DNA from: Antedon mediterranea
Taxonomy: Eukaryota; Echinodermata; Crinoidea; Comatulida; Antedonidae
DNA: 64,000 nt
Direction of reading: 5' to 3'
NCBI RefSeq assembly: GCF_964355755.1
Contig: NC_092670.1
Location: 34,025,795 to 34,089,794, forward strand
Shown here one piece after another: positions 12,443 to 22,261 of this stretch. Below the pieces are notes generated by a model. The model was not told where the DNA came from. It was given only the letters and a program-made list of their open reading frames with translations, and ran no database searches. The stretch's first letter is position 1, and every line of letters begins with the position of its first letter. The position numbers and the translations under genes are program-made.

Positions 12443-12513
12443 GTCTCTGGCGGGATTCGAACCTGCAACCTCTCGCTTACAGGGCGAGTATCATACCACT
12501 AGACCACAGAGCC
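12443..12513 (-). tRNA. tRNA-Thr(TGT)-like, copy 3
   Basis: Appears identical in its tRNA part to the copy at 11719, including the CCTGTAA anticodon loop and the following T run. Part of the three-unit array. Confidence 0.58.
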
Positions 12514-12739
12514 ATGTATGGTATTATCACAGATTTTCACCCACCAGATACATTCTCTCATACAACAAACGCCCTCACAATCAGTGGAGGCTTAACAAGT
12601 CAGAATAAATTCCAACTTTAATTCGCAACGGTTTTTTACATAATATTGTGTATATGTAAATCAATGATGTTGCGTAGCACTGTGTAAATTATATATAAAT
12701 CATACTGTAAATTATAGAAACAGTGCTCATATTCGAAAC

Positions 12740-13021
12740 AATTGTTAGCTTGAGGTTGTTCTCCTGGAAAACCTTACAAATATCTTTCTTGATTAGCTCA
12801 ATCGTTTTGGCTGATTCGCGAAACGCGGCTAGGCCATCGTCGCGGTATAGACCAATTTGGTTGCCATATTTGTTAGACAGTTGCGACAAAAGATATGTAC
12901 CTACGATTTCACAGGTTTCAGCACCATCAAAGCTTCCCATTGTGACGTCAAACACAGGTTGGTTTTCAGTTCCTTTTTTGCACCATGTAGCGTTATCATG
13001 GAAAAGGAGTGACTTTTTCAT
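12740..13021 (-). pseudogene. Penelope-like element reverse transcriptase fragment (N-terminal piece)
   Basis: The open frame carries a block typical of Penelope-like reverse transcriptases: MGSFDGAE, then [10 protein letters not shown] (the catalytic Asp pair), then [14 protein letters not shown]. It starts next to the AAATG tail of the LINE at 13022 and ends at 12740 against a tRNA-bearing repeat. The natural continuation of this protein (ANKKIVNYLDVTFDL) is found at 18097 on the opposite strand, so the two pieces seem to be one element split by an inversion. Not functional as it stands. Confidence 0.7.
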
Positions 13022-13186
13022 TTCATTTCATTTATTCCACATTTATTTAGTCATCAATTACAGTACATCATAATTACAGTACAACTGAGAACAGGGATCC
13101 TGCATAAAAAAGCTATAGCTTCGTTTTTTTGTAGGACCCTTTTACATAAGAACAAGTATATAGAACTTAAATAAACAAAGGTGTTG

Positions 13187-15597
13187 TTAATCAGCATATA
13201 GTGATAAAAAGTATTTTTTAACCTGTTTTTTTATACATTTATTTTGTTTCTTTAAGATAACCGGTTTATTACCACCATTACAAGTGAATTCTTTCCACAA
13301 TTTTGGTCCATATATGTGTATAAACTGTTGACTGCAAGTTAGTCTTGTGAAGGGAATTTCGAATTCAGTTTCTGTTCTGAGGTTATGAGTAGGCCTAATA
13401 CTGTCACAGTAATTAAAAATATTTAAAATGGGATGTGGTAATTCATTGAATTTTACGTTTGCCATAAATCCTATGACGTTTACTTTGTAAATATCATAAA
13501 CGTTTAATATTTTTAGTTTCTTAAACAGTGGCTCTGAGGCTTGTCTGGATTTAGAGAAGGTAATGCATTTTACAGCTCTCTTTTGGAGTTTTAGTATTAC
13601 TTCTAACGTGCTCTTGTATGTATTTCCCCATATTAAGTTACCATACTGAAGGTGAGGTAATACTAAGGTGTTATAAAGACTAATACGGACTTTATGAGGA
13701 AAGAATTTTCTTACTTTTAAAAGTATACCAATTGCCCTAGACATTTTTTTCCTAATAAGCTGTATGTGATGTTTCCAGGTAAGATTTTTGTTTAACATTA
13801 CACCTAGAAATGTCACATTTTCTTTTCTATGTAATAACACATTATTCATTTTTATTTTAAACTGGTTTTTGTCAAAGTTCTTTTGGCTAGTTCTAAAAAC
13901 AACGTAATTAGTTTTGCTGACATTCAGTAACAGCTTATTTGCTTTAAGCCATACGTTTATTTTTTCTAGTTCAATATTCATAGTATGGTTTAACATTGTA
14001 GGGTCATCTCCCCTTGTTATACAAGTTGTGTCGTCAGCAAAACTAATTATATCTATTTTACTACTTGCTCGACTTATATCATTGATGTAAATTAAAAACA
14101 AAAGTGGTCCTAAAACAGAACCCTGTGGCACCCCTATATTGGTGTCTTTTAAACATGATGATCTACCGTTGGCATAAACATATTGTTTGCGGCCACTTAA
14201 ATAGTTTCTAAACCACATTAAAACGATGCCTCTTATACCATAATGCGCCAATTTGCTCAACAGAATACTGTGATCGATAATGTCAAACGCTTTTGACAAA
14301 TCCATAAAGGTAGTAAGTGCTTATTCCTTTTTTTCAAATGCATTTAATATTTTATGGACCAAGTCGATCATAGCATGAGAAGTTGAGTGTTTGTTTCTAA
14401 ATCCATATTGATTGTTGCTTAACACTTTACATTTTGTAAGATAATTGTATAATTGATTATGGATAATCTTTTCAAAAACTTTCGAAAAAATGGGCAACAG
14501 CGATATGGGACGATAGTTTGAGGCCAAATGGCGGTCTCCTTTTTTATGTATGGGAACTACTTTGGAAATTTTCAACTTCCCTGGTATTAGTCCAGTTTGA
14601 AGTGATAAATTAAAAATATATGTCAGCGGCTTTAAAATATTGTATTTTACTTCCTTTACAACTTTAGCTGAAATTTCATCAAATCCGGGGGCTTTGTTTG
14701 AATCGAGAGATTCAATAACTTTTAGTACCTCCTCCTCATCAACATAGCAAAAAAACATTGAGTTGCGTTGTTTGTTTGTGAGGTATTCCGAATATTTTGT
14801 CGTAGTAGACTCAATATTGTCTCGAACCTTACAACCTACATTAATAAAATAATCATTAATATGATTTACAACATTTTCGCAACCATGTATAGTTTCATTG
14901 CTATGTGTAAAAGAAGATGGAACTTTAGTTTTTCCTTTATTCGGATCAATTACATCATTTATAACATTCCATGTTTTTTTAATATTACCATTTGTTTGAT
15001 TGAAAAGATTTTCATAATACATCTTTTTGGCGATTTTGCACGTGCGTGCAAAAGCTTTTTTAAATTCTTTATACGTATTTTTGTTTTTTACAGTAGGGTG
15101 TTTTATGACCCTTTTATACAGTACATGCTTTCTTTTACTTGACCTTAGTAACCCAAAACTCATCCAGGGCTGCTTGAATTTGTCATACTGTTTTGATGAC
15201 TTTACAGTTTTTTTAAGGTGTTTGTTATATAGAAACTTAAAATTATCCAGAAAATCATTATAAGCGATTTCTGGATCAGTCGCTTCATATACTCCAAGCC
15301 ACTCTGCACTTAATAAATCACTATTTAGTTTCATAATATTTCTATTGTTAACTATAGGCCTATACGTGTCACATGAGACTGAGGTGCCTTTATTCATGTG
15401 CGTGTTTACGTGGGAATACGAAGCAGAGTGAGTTATTTGATATACTGGTAAATGGTCGGAAATGTCCGAGATTAGTATACCAGATAGAACTTTTTCGGAA
15501 ATTGTATTTGAAAATATGTTGTCAATTAGTGTTACTGACTGATCTTGTATTCTAGTTGGTCTAGATATAGATGGATAAAACGAGTGAGACATCATTA
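13187..15597 (-). pseudogene. LINE reverse transcriptase (one internal stop)
   Basis: This frame carries the reverse-transcriptase core: a finger block with VPIHKKGD and NYRPISLLP, the MDLSKAFD block, GVPQGSVLGPLLF, and the catalytic motif FADD in SFADDTTCITRG. A C-terminal thumb and connection region follows, ending near LSLYAD. A stop at 14321-14323 lies five codons before MDLSKAFD and is in the same frame, so a single base change separates the two halves. The N-terminal side joins the endonuclease across the Helitron at 15598-17160. The protein normally nicks target DNA and copies its own RNA there. This copy is broken by the stop and the insertion. Confidence 0.85.
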
Positions 15598-17160
15598 TCT
15601 ATATATAAATTTACGTAAGGGCAAAATTCGGTAAATCACGCCTTACTTCTAGAATTTTTACTCGATGGTATATAAAGTTGGTTCGTACTTTTGGTACTGA
15701 TTTTAACCACCTGATGTAACCCTGTTTACTAATTAAATTAAGTTAGATAATTAGTTATTGACGATTAAAACGAATTTAGGTTCAACGATTTGCCCCAAAT
15801 AGGGGTGTTTTCCGATCGTGGTATACACTGTCTAATGGATGTCCATCTTGAAAAATACCCGCCACAAAAATGCGAGGAGGCTTCGCATTTTCCTATCTCC
15901 TCCTACGATAATTGTTTTTAATAGCTGAAAACCGGTTGAACAGTTCGAGTACAGCATCATAATGTTGAAGACAGGCCGATTTTCTTTAAAAAATACTATT
16001 TTGATACATTTAATATACGTTTTTACAAATGTATTGATTTGTGATGAATGGAAGATTCCAAATTATTTGGTTTAACCATACAGGTATAGATTTAGATTTA
16101 TGGGCCCCCTTGGAGAATAAACATAAATAGTATTGCAATGCTGTACAATACTGTTAAGGTATTAACCACTTTTGATCGCAATTTGAATCGCAAATTTCTT
16201 ACTGTGAGTGTTGGTACTGTTAGATGTAATATAAAAATATATACAAATAAACTTTATTACTGTGAGTGTGGGTAGGCCCTACTGTTAGATTATAAACATA
16301 TAATATACAAATAAACATTCCAAATTATTTGGTTTAACCATGAGGTATAGATTTAGATTTAGATTTATGGGCCCCCTTGGAGAATAAACATGAATAGTAT
16401 TGCAATGCTGTACAATACTGTTAAGGTATTAACCACTTTTGATCGCAATTTGAATCGCAAATTTCTTACTGTGAGTGTTGGTACTGTTAGATGTAATATA
16501 AAAATATATAAAAATAAACTTTATTACTGTGAGTGTGGGTAGGCCCTACTGTTAGATTATAAACATATAATATACAAATAAATAAACGTTAATACTGACA
16601 GTTGCTTCTCAACGTTTGTATTAATTAATAATTTAAAAATATATAAACGTCGTAGTGGTGTATTGTTACATGTACTTTACTATTTCAATCGACTATGACA
16701 GTGAGAGTTTTAACAAAGTACCGTATTAAATCGTAAATGTTTTACTGTATTTAGTGGTATATTATTTATAGGCCTATAAAACATTAAAAACAATATTTCG
16801 TTACTGAGTGGATAAGAATATATTTTAAAATGTTTCCTCTTTGTACCTATCTTCTTCCCCCATCCCTCAACCCTTAATGTTACATACAAAACACAAATTG
16901 GGTTTGTTTAAATGAGTCCAAATAAAAAAATTTGACTCATTTTGTTTCTCTCTCGGAAGTAATTCCCAGGGTGCTAATTTTGGTTGACTACATAAATCAT
17001 TGTGTATATTTATTCGTTTCTGTAAACGACAATGTGTTATAGTCCTGCGGTACGTACATTTGAAATCTCCATTTTTTTCTCGCTGGAAATACTGTGTATT
17101 CGAGAACCATCTGTGGGCACGACCTAGATGGTACGCGAGCGAAGCGAGCGTGCCATCTAG
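15598..17160 (+). mobile_element. Non-autonomous Helitron, family I (copy C), inserted in the LINE
   Basis: Begins TCTATATATAAATTTACG at 15598 and ends ...GCCATCTAG at 17160, with the terminal hairpin just before CTAG. The host LINE supplies A at 15597 and T at 17161, so the insertion is exactly between A and T with no target duplication, the Helitron signature. Removing it restores the LINE reading frame across the junction (DFIE, then IMMSH). It is 1563 bp long and non-coding; the longer length relative to other copies comes from an internal 262-bp tandem duplication. Confidence 0.93.
16055..16578. repeat. 262-bp tandem duplication inside Helitron copy C
   Basis: The block beginning ATTCCAAATTATTTGGTTTA at 16055 recurs at 16317 with few differences, including TTTATGGGCCCCCTTGGAG and GTGGGTAGGCCCTACTG. 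The other family I copies lack the duplication, so it is private to this copy. Confidence 0.85.
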
Positions 17161-17872
17161 TTTCAATAAAATCATTTACATCACTGCATGTTACATGTTT
17201 AAGCAGATTGATATTAAAATCTCTCATGATATAACATGGTTTACCTTCTTTGTCTATAGCAGTGAGGACATCTTCAAGTGAATCATTAAAAACATCTATT
17301 TTCATGTCTGGTGGTCTGTAGACAGTACCAACAATTGCATTTTTACACTTTTTTTCAATTATCTCAATAAACAGACATTCACAGAAATTAATTTTCAAAT
17401 CGGTTCTTGTTTTGACCTCTATAGTATTTGAAATAAACAAGCCAACACCACCTCCTTTTCGATTTTCCCTGTCTAGAGCATGGAAATCGTAGTTTGGTAA
17501 GTATGGTCTAGGTGATGTTTCTTTAAGCCATGTTTCTGATAAGCCAATTACAGTGAATGGGTGTTTAATGCCGTTTAAACAAGTAATTAATTCATCTAAG
17601 TGTTTGTTAATACTTCTGATATTATAGTGTAAAAATGAGTAGCTGATATTATTTATTTTATTAACCGAGTCATTTAACTGGTCTGTGCTCATATACGAGC
17701 ATGTCTCTATCGTACATATTTTATTGCTAAGACTATGATCAGTTAGTTCATCTTGTTCGTCAAAGTTGTTACATAGAGTAATAGGATTGAATAATATATC
17801 AGTTTGATTTGATAGATTGTCATTGTTTATACTTGTTGCGCTTTCAGGGTTTGCTTGAGTAGACTTTTCCAT
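17161..17872 (-). pseudogene. LINE AP-type endonuclease domain
   Basis: The frame starts at a Met (17872) and shows the apurinic-endonuclease motifs of non-LTR elements: HYNIRSINKH (Asn motif), GLSETWL (Glu motif), GTVYRPP, and IMRDFNINLL (usually GDFN; the Gly is Arg here). This domain nicks the target DNA before reverse transcription. The frame then runs into the Helitron at 17160 and, in the uninterrupted LINE, continues at 15597. Confidence 0.85.
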
Positions 17873-18096
17873 GTTACTTTGGTTATTTCGGTTTTAACTT
17901 CTGTCTCTTGTACGATGTACTCGGGCGTTGTAACTTGAGGGTTAACTGGACTTTGCATCGAATGTTGCTAGCAAGTAGACTTGTTCCATTTTGAGATAGG
18001 TGATATCCGTCTTGGATAATAATATTTGTTTCTTCATCGGAGATTGCTTCAAACTCGGAGGCGAATTCAAAGGCTTTTTTAAGTAGGTCACTGGTT
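17873..18096 (-). pseudogene. C-terminal part of LINE ORF1, SGNH-esterase-like
   Basis: Upstream of the endonuclease frame, one minus-strand frame reads FASEFEAISDEETN, then IIIQDGYHLSQNGTSLLASNIR. The DGxHLxxxG block resembles the C-terminal Asp-His block of SGNH hydrolases, found in ORF1 of several CR1-group LINEs. The N-terminal part is missing because the element is cut at 18096. Confidence 0.5.
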
Positions 18097-18540
18097 ATTT
18101 ATGCTAACAAGAAAATAGTCAATTATTTGGATGTAACGTTCGACCTAAGGACAGGGATCTTCCGACCTTTCACTAAGCCTAATAACAAACCAACCTACGT
18201 GCACCATGACAGCAACCATCTTCCATCTATTATCCGAAACATCCCACTTGCTATAAATAGACGCCTTTCTGACATCTCATCAGACAAAGATACATTTCAT
18301 GCATCTGCACCCCTATACCAGGAAGTCCTCAAAGAAAGTGGATACAATCATCAACTTGAGTTCAATGCTGAACAGCAGAAGCCCAAAAAATCACGTACCA
18401 GAAACATAATTTGGTTTAACCCACCATTCGGCAAAAACGTAGCAACCAACATCGGCCACAAGTTTTTAGCTATAGTAGAAGATTGTTTTCCTGCCGGCAA
18501 CAAGCTCAGAAAAATTCAAAAAAAAACATTTCGCCAATGA
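18097..18540 (+). pseudogene. Penelope-like element, middle piece
   Basis: The plus-strand frame continues the reverse-transcriptase protein of 12740-13021: ANKKIVNYLDVTFDL, PTYVHHDSNHLPSIIRNIP, INRRLSDISS, and IIWFNPPFGKNVATNIGHKF. These are conserved thumb and connection segments of Penelope-like elements. It is broken at about 18537 by a tRNA-bearing repeat in reverse orientation, and at 18097 by the LINE. Confidence 0.72.
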
Positions 18541-18706
18541 GCTATGCTCGACGCGATTATGAGATCATGTTCCGAATATGAGCACTGTTTCTATAATTTA
18601 CAGTATGATTTATATATAATTTACACAGTGCTACGCAACATCATTGATTTACATATACACAATATTATTTAAAAAACCGTTGCGAATTAAAGTTGGAATT
18701 TATTCA
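18541..18706 (+). repeat. Partial Thr-tRNA repeat (flank only) interrupting the Penelope-like element
   Basis: The segment GAGCTATGCTCGACGCG...TTGCGTAACATCATTGATTT-like sequence...AAAGTTGGAATTTATTC is the flank of the ~360-bp tRNA repeat in inverse orientation. The tRNA part is absent. Penelope coding sequence resumes immediately after (HNSSFRNVKYKN). Confidence 0.65.
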
Positions 18707-18931
18707 CATAATAGTTCATTCCGTAATGTTAAATACAAAAACAGCACAACACTTAGCCAGTATATCTGGAAGCTAAAAGATGATAACATACAGTATAACA
18801 TTATATGGCGAATAATAAAGAAGTGTAAACCATATTCCAATGTTAACAAACGGTGTAATCTATGCTTAAAAGAGAAGTATTATATCATATGCAAGCCTGA
18901 AATCTGCTCACTTAACCATAGGAACGAATAG
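18707..18931 (+). pseudogene. Penelope-like element, C-terminal GIY-YIG endonuclease remnant
   Basis: The frame reads HNSSFRNVKYKNSTTLSQYI, WKLKDDNIQYNIIWRIIKK, PYSNVNKRCNLCLKEKYYI. These are C-terminal segments of the GIY-YIG endonuclease that follows the reverse transcriptase in Penelope-like elements. The GIY-YIG motif itself is in the part lost to the repeat upstream. Confidence 0.65.
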
Positions 18932-19202
18932 TCAGTGCATGTAGACATAGGAGAAAGTTTCTATTAAGGTATCAGTAATTTAGATAATAGGAATTTGGTT
19001 AACAATAGACTGTCCAGGAAATAGAGATGTGTTGTACTTGCTAATTAACATACTATTGTAAACAGTTTGCCTTATAACTTCATTATAGCTTTTTGTATTC
19101 ACTTGTGACTATCATTCAGAGCCAAGCACCTGAAGATTGAGTTCATACTCATGAAACAGCCTGTAGTGCAATAAAATGTTCAGTTGGTAATTTACTAGCG
19201 TC

Positions 19203-19205
<3 letters not shown>
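18932..19205. other. Spacer, no gene seen
   Basis: Downstream flank of the Penelope-like remnant; probably its 3' untranslated region. No other feature recognised. Confidence 0.35.

Positions 19206-19256
<51 letters not shown>
19206..19256. repeat. (TA)n microsatellite
   Basis: Pure alternating TA run adjoining the second block of tRNA-bearing repeats. Confidence 0.9.
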
Positions 19257-19258
<2 letters not shown>

Positions 19259-19406
19259 ATAATGTTGCGTAGCACTGTGTAAATTATATATATAAATCAT
19301 ACTGTAAATTATAGAAACAGTGCTCATATTCGGAACATGATCTCATAATCGCGTCGAGCATAGCTCATTGGCGAAAGTTCCGTATTTTTTAGTTGTATGA
19401 AAAAAT

Positions 19407-19477
19407 GTCTCTGGCTGGATTCGAACCTGCAACCTCTCGTTTACAGGGCGAGTATCATACCACTAGACCACAGAGCC
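19407..19477 (-). tRNA. tRNA-Thr(TGT)-like, copy 4
   Basis: Same 71-nt cloverleaf and TGT anticodon as the array copies, with T-run terminator. The anticodon stem has one change (CTCGT on the plus strand instead of CTCGC), which gives a mispair or wobble at its end. The T stem carries GCTGG in place of GCGGG. Confidence 0.52.
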
Positions 19478-19811
19478 ATGTATGGTATTATCAAAGATTT
19501 TCACCCACCAGATACATTCTCTCATACAACTAAAAAATACGGAAGTTTCGGCAATGAGCTATGCTCGATGCGATTATGAGATCATGTTCCGAATATGAGC
19601 ACTGTTTCTATAATTTACAGTATTATTTATATATAATTTACACAGTGCTACGCAACATTATTGATTTACATATACACAATATTATTTAAAAAACCGTTGC
19701 GAATTAAAGTTGGAATTTATTCTGACTTGTCAAGCCTCCACTGATTGTGAGGGCGTTTGTTGTATGAGAGAATGTATCTGGTGGATGAAAATCTTTGATA
19801 ATACCATACAT

Positions 19812-19882
19812 GGCTCTGTGGTCTAGTGGTATGATACTCGCCCTGTAAGCGAGAGGTTGCAGGTTCGAATCCAGCCAGAGAC
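19812..19882 (+). tRNA. tRNA-Thr(TGT)-like, copy 5
   Basis: Plus-strand copy: GGCTCTG acceptor, TGGTCTAGTGG D arm, CTCGC-CCTGTAA-GCGAG anticodon arm (TGT), TTCGAAT T loop, CAGAGAC acceptor end, then ATTTTTTC as terminator. One acceptor mismatch and one T-stem mismatch remain. Confidence 0.58.
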
Positions 19883-20174
19883 ATTTTTTCATACAACTAA
19901 AAAATACGGAACTTTCGCCAATGAGCTATGCTCGACGCGATTATGAGATCATGTTCCGAATATGAGCACTGTTTCTATAATTTACAGTATGATTTATATA
20001 TAATTTACACAGTGCTACGCAACATCATTGATTTACATATACACAATATTATTTAAAAAACCGTTGCGAATTAAAGTTGGAATTTATTCTGACTTGTCAA
20101 TCCTCCACTGATTGTGAGGGCGTTTGTTGTATGAGAGAATGTATCTGGTGAAAATCTTTGATAATACCATACAT

Positions 20175-20245
20175 GGCTCTGTGGTCTAGTGGTATGATAC
20201 TCGCCTTGTAAGCGAGAGGTTGCAGGTTCGAATCCAGCCAGAGAC
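20175..20245 (+). tRNA. tRNA-Thr(TGT)-like, copy 6
   Basis: As the copy at 19812, with loop CTTGTAA in place of CCTGTAA; the anticodon is still TGT. Followed by ATTTTTTC. Confidence 0.57.
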
Positions 20246-20350
20246 ATTTTTTCATACAACTAAAAAATACGGAACTTTCGCCAATGAGCTATGCTCGACG
20301 CGATTATGAGATCATGTTCCGAATATGAGCACTGTTTCTATAATTTACAG

Positions 20351-20351
<1 letters not shown>

Positions 20352-20405
<54 letters not shown>

Positions 20406-20406
20406 A
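20352..20406. repeat. (TA)n / (AAT)n microsatellite
   Basis: TA run that passes into AATAATAATAAT. The (AAT)n part is the 3' tail of the LINE fragment that follows, read on the plus strand. Confidence 0.85.
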
Positions 20407-21059
20407 ATATTTATTTGGAACAACACTTTTTTAACAGTGGCACACATGCGTAGATGGTGCGTCCATACCAATTACAAAATTCAATACAAAAACAATGAAA
20501 AATAAAAACTGAAATGAAAATAAAACATATTTGAGATAGACATAAAATTTGACTCGACGCTATTACAAAACTTATTTACAAACTAAAACTACACTAATAT
20601 ACAACTACTAATTTTGCAACAGCAATGGAAAAGAAAACGCTTTTTTTTTTAAAATAAAACAGTTCAAATTTCTAATACAATTGCATTTCTTAATTTCCAA
20701 GCACGGCTTGTGTACATTTTACAATAACTGTCAAATACAGCATAAATGTCGTGAGAGTTATTTTTATGGAATAACGTGCTTCCTAGGACATATTGAACCT
20801 TAATAGATAGGTCACCAGAAATAAAATTTACCCAAGTATCTACACAATTTATTGCAATAAGTTTATGTTGAAGTGTTTGTAATTCTTCCATTCTAATACA
20901 ATGTAACTTATTACAAATAAACAGGAAATGTTTAACATCTTCTTCACCTGACCCACAAACCTTACACTTGTCATTTAGATTATCAATGTTCCACTTATTT
21001 GTAATTTTTCCAAACATAACAGGCATAGAAATAAATTCAGGCATAGAAATAAATTCCAA
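20391..21059 (-). mobile_element. LINE 3' fragment with C-terminal zinc-finger-like motif
   Basis: The minus-strand frame (21059-20664) contains CKVCGSGEEDVKHFLFIC, a CxxC...HxxxxC motif like that found after the reverse transcriptase in several non-LTR elements. It is followed by SRAWKLRNAIV and a 3' untranslated region ending in (TTA)n. The reverse transcriptase itself is absent. It sits between the (TA)n run and an Asp-tRNA repeat, which it may have interrupted. Confidence 0.6.
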
Positions 21060-21235
21060 ACCGCCCGGTGATACACTGAAAATTATTTAATTAATTTTTT
21101 GAAACGATAAAGATGAGGAAATCTGTGAGAATGAGAAAAAGTCGCCCCAATGAAAATTAATTAATTAATTAAATTTCAGTATATCACCGGGCGGTTTAGA
21201 ATTAATGTTCTTTACCTGATTTGTTTATATATATA
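21060..21235. repeat. 3' flanks of the Asp-tRNA repeat in inverted arrangement
   Basis: CCGCCCGGTGATACACTGAA...GAGAAAAAGTCGCCCCAA (reverse) is followed directly by ATTTCAGTATATCACCGGGC (forward), so two 3' flanks of the repeat face each other as a palindrome. No tRNA-like part. Confidence 0.65.
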
Positions 21236-21407
21236 AAAGTATCTCTTCGGAGATCCCGCCTCATGAATAAAAATACTGTAAGATGAGGGCGTATCAATTT
21301 GATCTCTGGTGCGCGTGCGTACAACTGAGGACTAGTGCTGTTCCGCCGTACCACGCCGAGAATGTTAAAGAGTCGCTATCCAATTGAGTTCGAACAATAC
21401 CCTGAAA

Positions 21408-21479
21408 GCCCCAGTGGTCTAATGGTTAGGACATCTGCATATCAAGCAGGCGGTCCGAGTTCGTGTCTCGGTTGGGGCG
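21408..21479 (+). tRNA. tRNA-Asp(ATC)-like, copy 2
   Basis: The 72-nt sequence folds cleanly. GCCCCAG pairs with TTGGGGC, the D arm is TGGTCTAATGGTTAGGAC, the anticodon stem TCTGC/GCAGG surrounds loop ATATCAA, and the T arm is CCGAG-TTCGTGT-CTCGG with a perfect stem. U33 is present, so positions 34-36 read ATC, formally an aspartate anticodon. A discriminator base and CTTTTTC terminator follow. Eukaryotic tRNA-Asp normally has GTC; the D arm here looks like tRNA-Glu. The T loop carries GTGT instead of the usual CGAG-type sequence. Confidence 0.55.
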
Positions 21480-21548
21480 ACTTTTTCTCATTCTCACAGA
21501 TTTCCTCATTTTTTACGTTTCAAATTAATTAATTAAATTTCAGTATAT

Positions 21549-22214
21549 TGTAATATAATGTTGCGTTGTTGAGGTACTAATGAAAGACTCTAACTCGCTT
21601 GACTGTCGTAACACATATATTGTTTATTCAGTATAATACTTCAGTACAATATACAACTATAAGTATAGATAAGGAACGGAGGGTCAATGATTGATGCTGT
21701 CGGTGAGGTGTGAAGTGTGTAGGTCTGCTTCTGGAGAAGTGGCTGTGAGGTGTAGATGTTCTTCTGAAGAAGTGGCTGTGAGGTGTGTGCTCCGTGAAGT
21801 GGCTGTAAGGTGTGTGCTCCGTGAAGTGGCTGTAAGGTGTGTCTGGGCTCTTCTGAAACTTGGGAGTATATTGGCCCTCGGTTCATTTACATATGTCACT
21901 ACGTAATCTTAGAGGTTACTGATTGGTCCTAAGTTGGTCCAGGGGTGTTTAAGTGGGAATGATTGATCTTATCTGGGGAGGTTACAATGATGAATTGGCC
22001 CTGTCGAATCTCTGCTAAAAACTGTCAATATCTAATTGTTTTACGATGGGAACAGTCCCAAAGTTATTCTTTAGGGATTCTATTATAAACTAAATGGTCA
22101 TTAAAACATCTGGACAAACTCTCCTCTGGACTTTCTGGGTCAAGTTTGTGAACCTATTTGAATTCTGATACAAAGGTCAATTTCTTAAATATAACAGTAT
22201 ATCGTTATATTACA
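21549..22214. mobile_element. Solo LTR (666 bp) with 4-bp target duplication
   Basis: Begins TGTAATATAATG and ends ATCGTTATATTACA, that is TG...CA with a short inverted terminal repeat. It is flanked by ATAT on both sides (21545-21548, 22215-22218) and splits the repeat phrase CAGTATATCACCGGGC that is intact elsewhere. No internal retroelement genes remain, as expected after LTR-LTR recombination. Contains a small internal tandem repeat (about 30 bp, GAAGTGGCTGTAAGGTGTGT) near 21745-21840. Most likely Gypsy/Ty3-like by duplication length, but this is not certain. Confidence 0.8.
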
Positions 22215-22261
22215 ATATCACCGGGCGGTTTAGAATTAATGTTCTTTGCCTGATTTGTGTA

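Larger units (their letters stand above)
11612..12738 (-). repeat. Tandem array of three ~360-bp repeats carrying Thr-like tRNAs
   Basis: Three units spaced 368 and 356 bp apart share the order CGCGTCGAGCATAGCTCATT, GTTGTATGAAAAAATG, a tRNA-like sequence on the minus strand, TCTCATACAACAAACGCCC, and TTGCGTAGCACTGTG. The tRNA is bracketed by a short inverted repeat (GTTGTATGA / TCTCATACAAC). The array stops abruptly at 12738 against a Penelope-like fragment. Inverted copies of the same unit resume at 18541 and between 19256 and 20346. Confidence 0.85.
13022..18096 (-). mobile_element. Nearly full-length CR1/Jockey-type LINE, split by a Helitron
   Basis: On the minus strand this holds, in order, the end of ORF1 (17873-18096), an AP-type endonuclease (17872-17161), a Helitron insertion (15598-17160), the reverse transcriptase (15597-13187), a 3' untranslated region and an (AAATG)n tail at 13022-13037. 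The tail and domain order are those of non-LTR retrotransposons of the CR1/Jockey group. Apart from the Helitron, only one in-frame stop (14321-14323) was seen in the reverse transcriptase, so the copy is young. The 5' end is cut at 18096 by the Penelope-like fragment. Exact clade assignment would need a phylogeny. Confidence 0.82.
19257..20346. repeat. Inverted cluster of Thr-tRNA repeats
   Basis: One unit in the orientation of the 11.6-12.7 kb array (tRNA on minus, 19407) is followed by two in the opposite orientation (tRNA on plus, 19812 and 20175). The switch near 19530 occurs at the ACAACTAAAAAATACGGAA sequence shared by the units, so the cluster forms a large imperfect inverted repeat. 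Confidence 0.82.

Noticed and set aside
18127-18931. Host gene made of the two plus-strand frames
   Set aside because: The protein text matches Penelope-like elements and is broken by a repeat.
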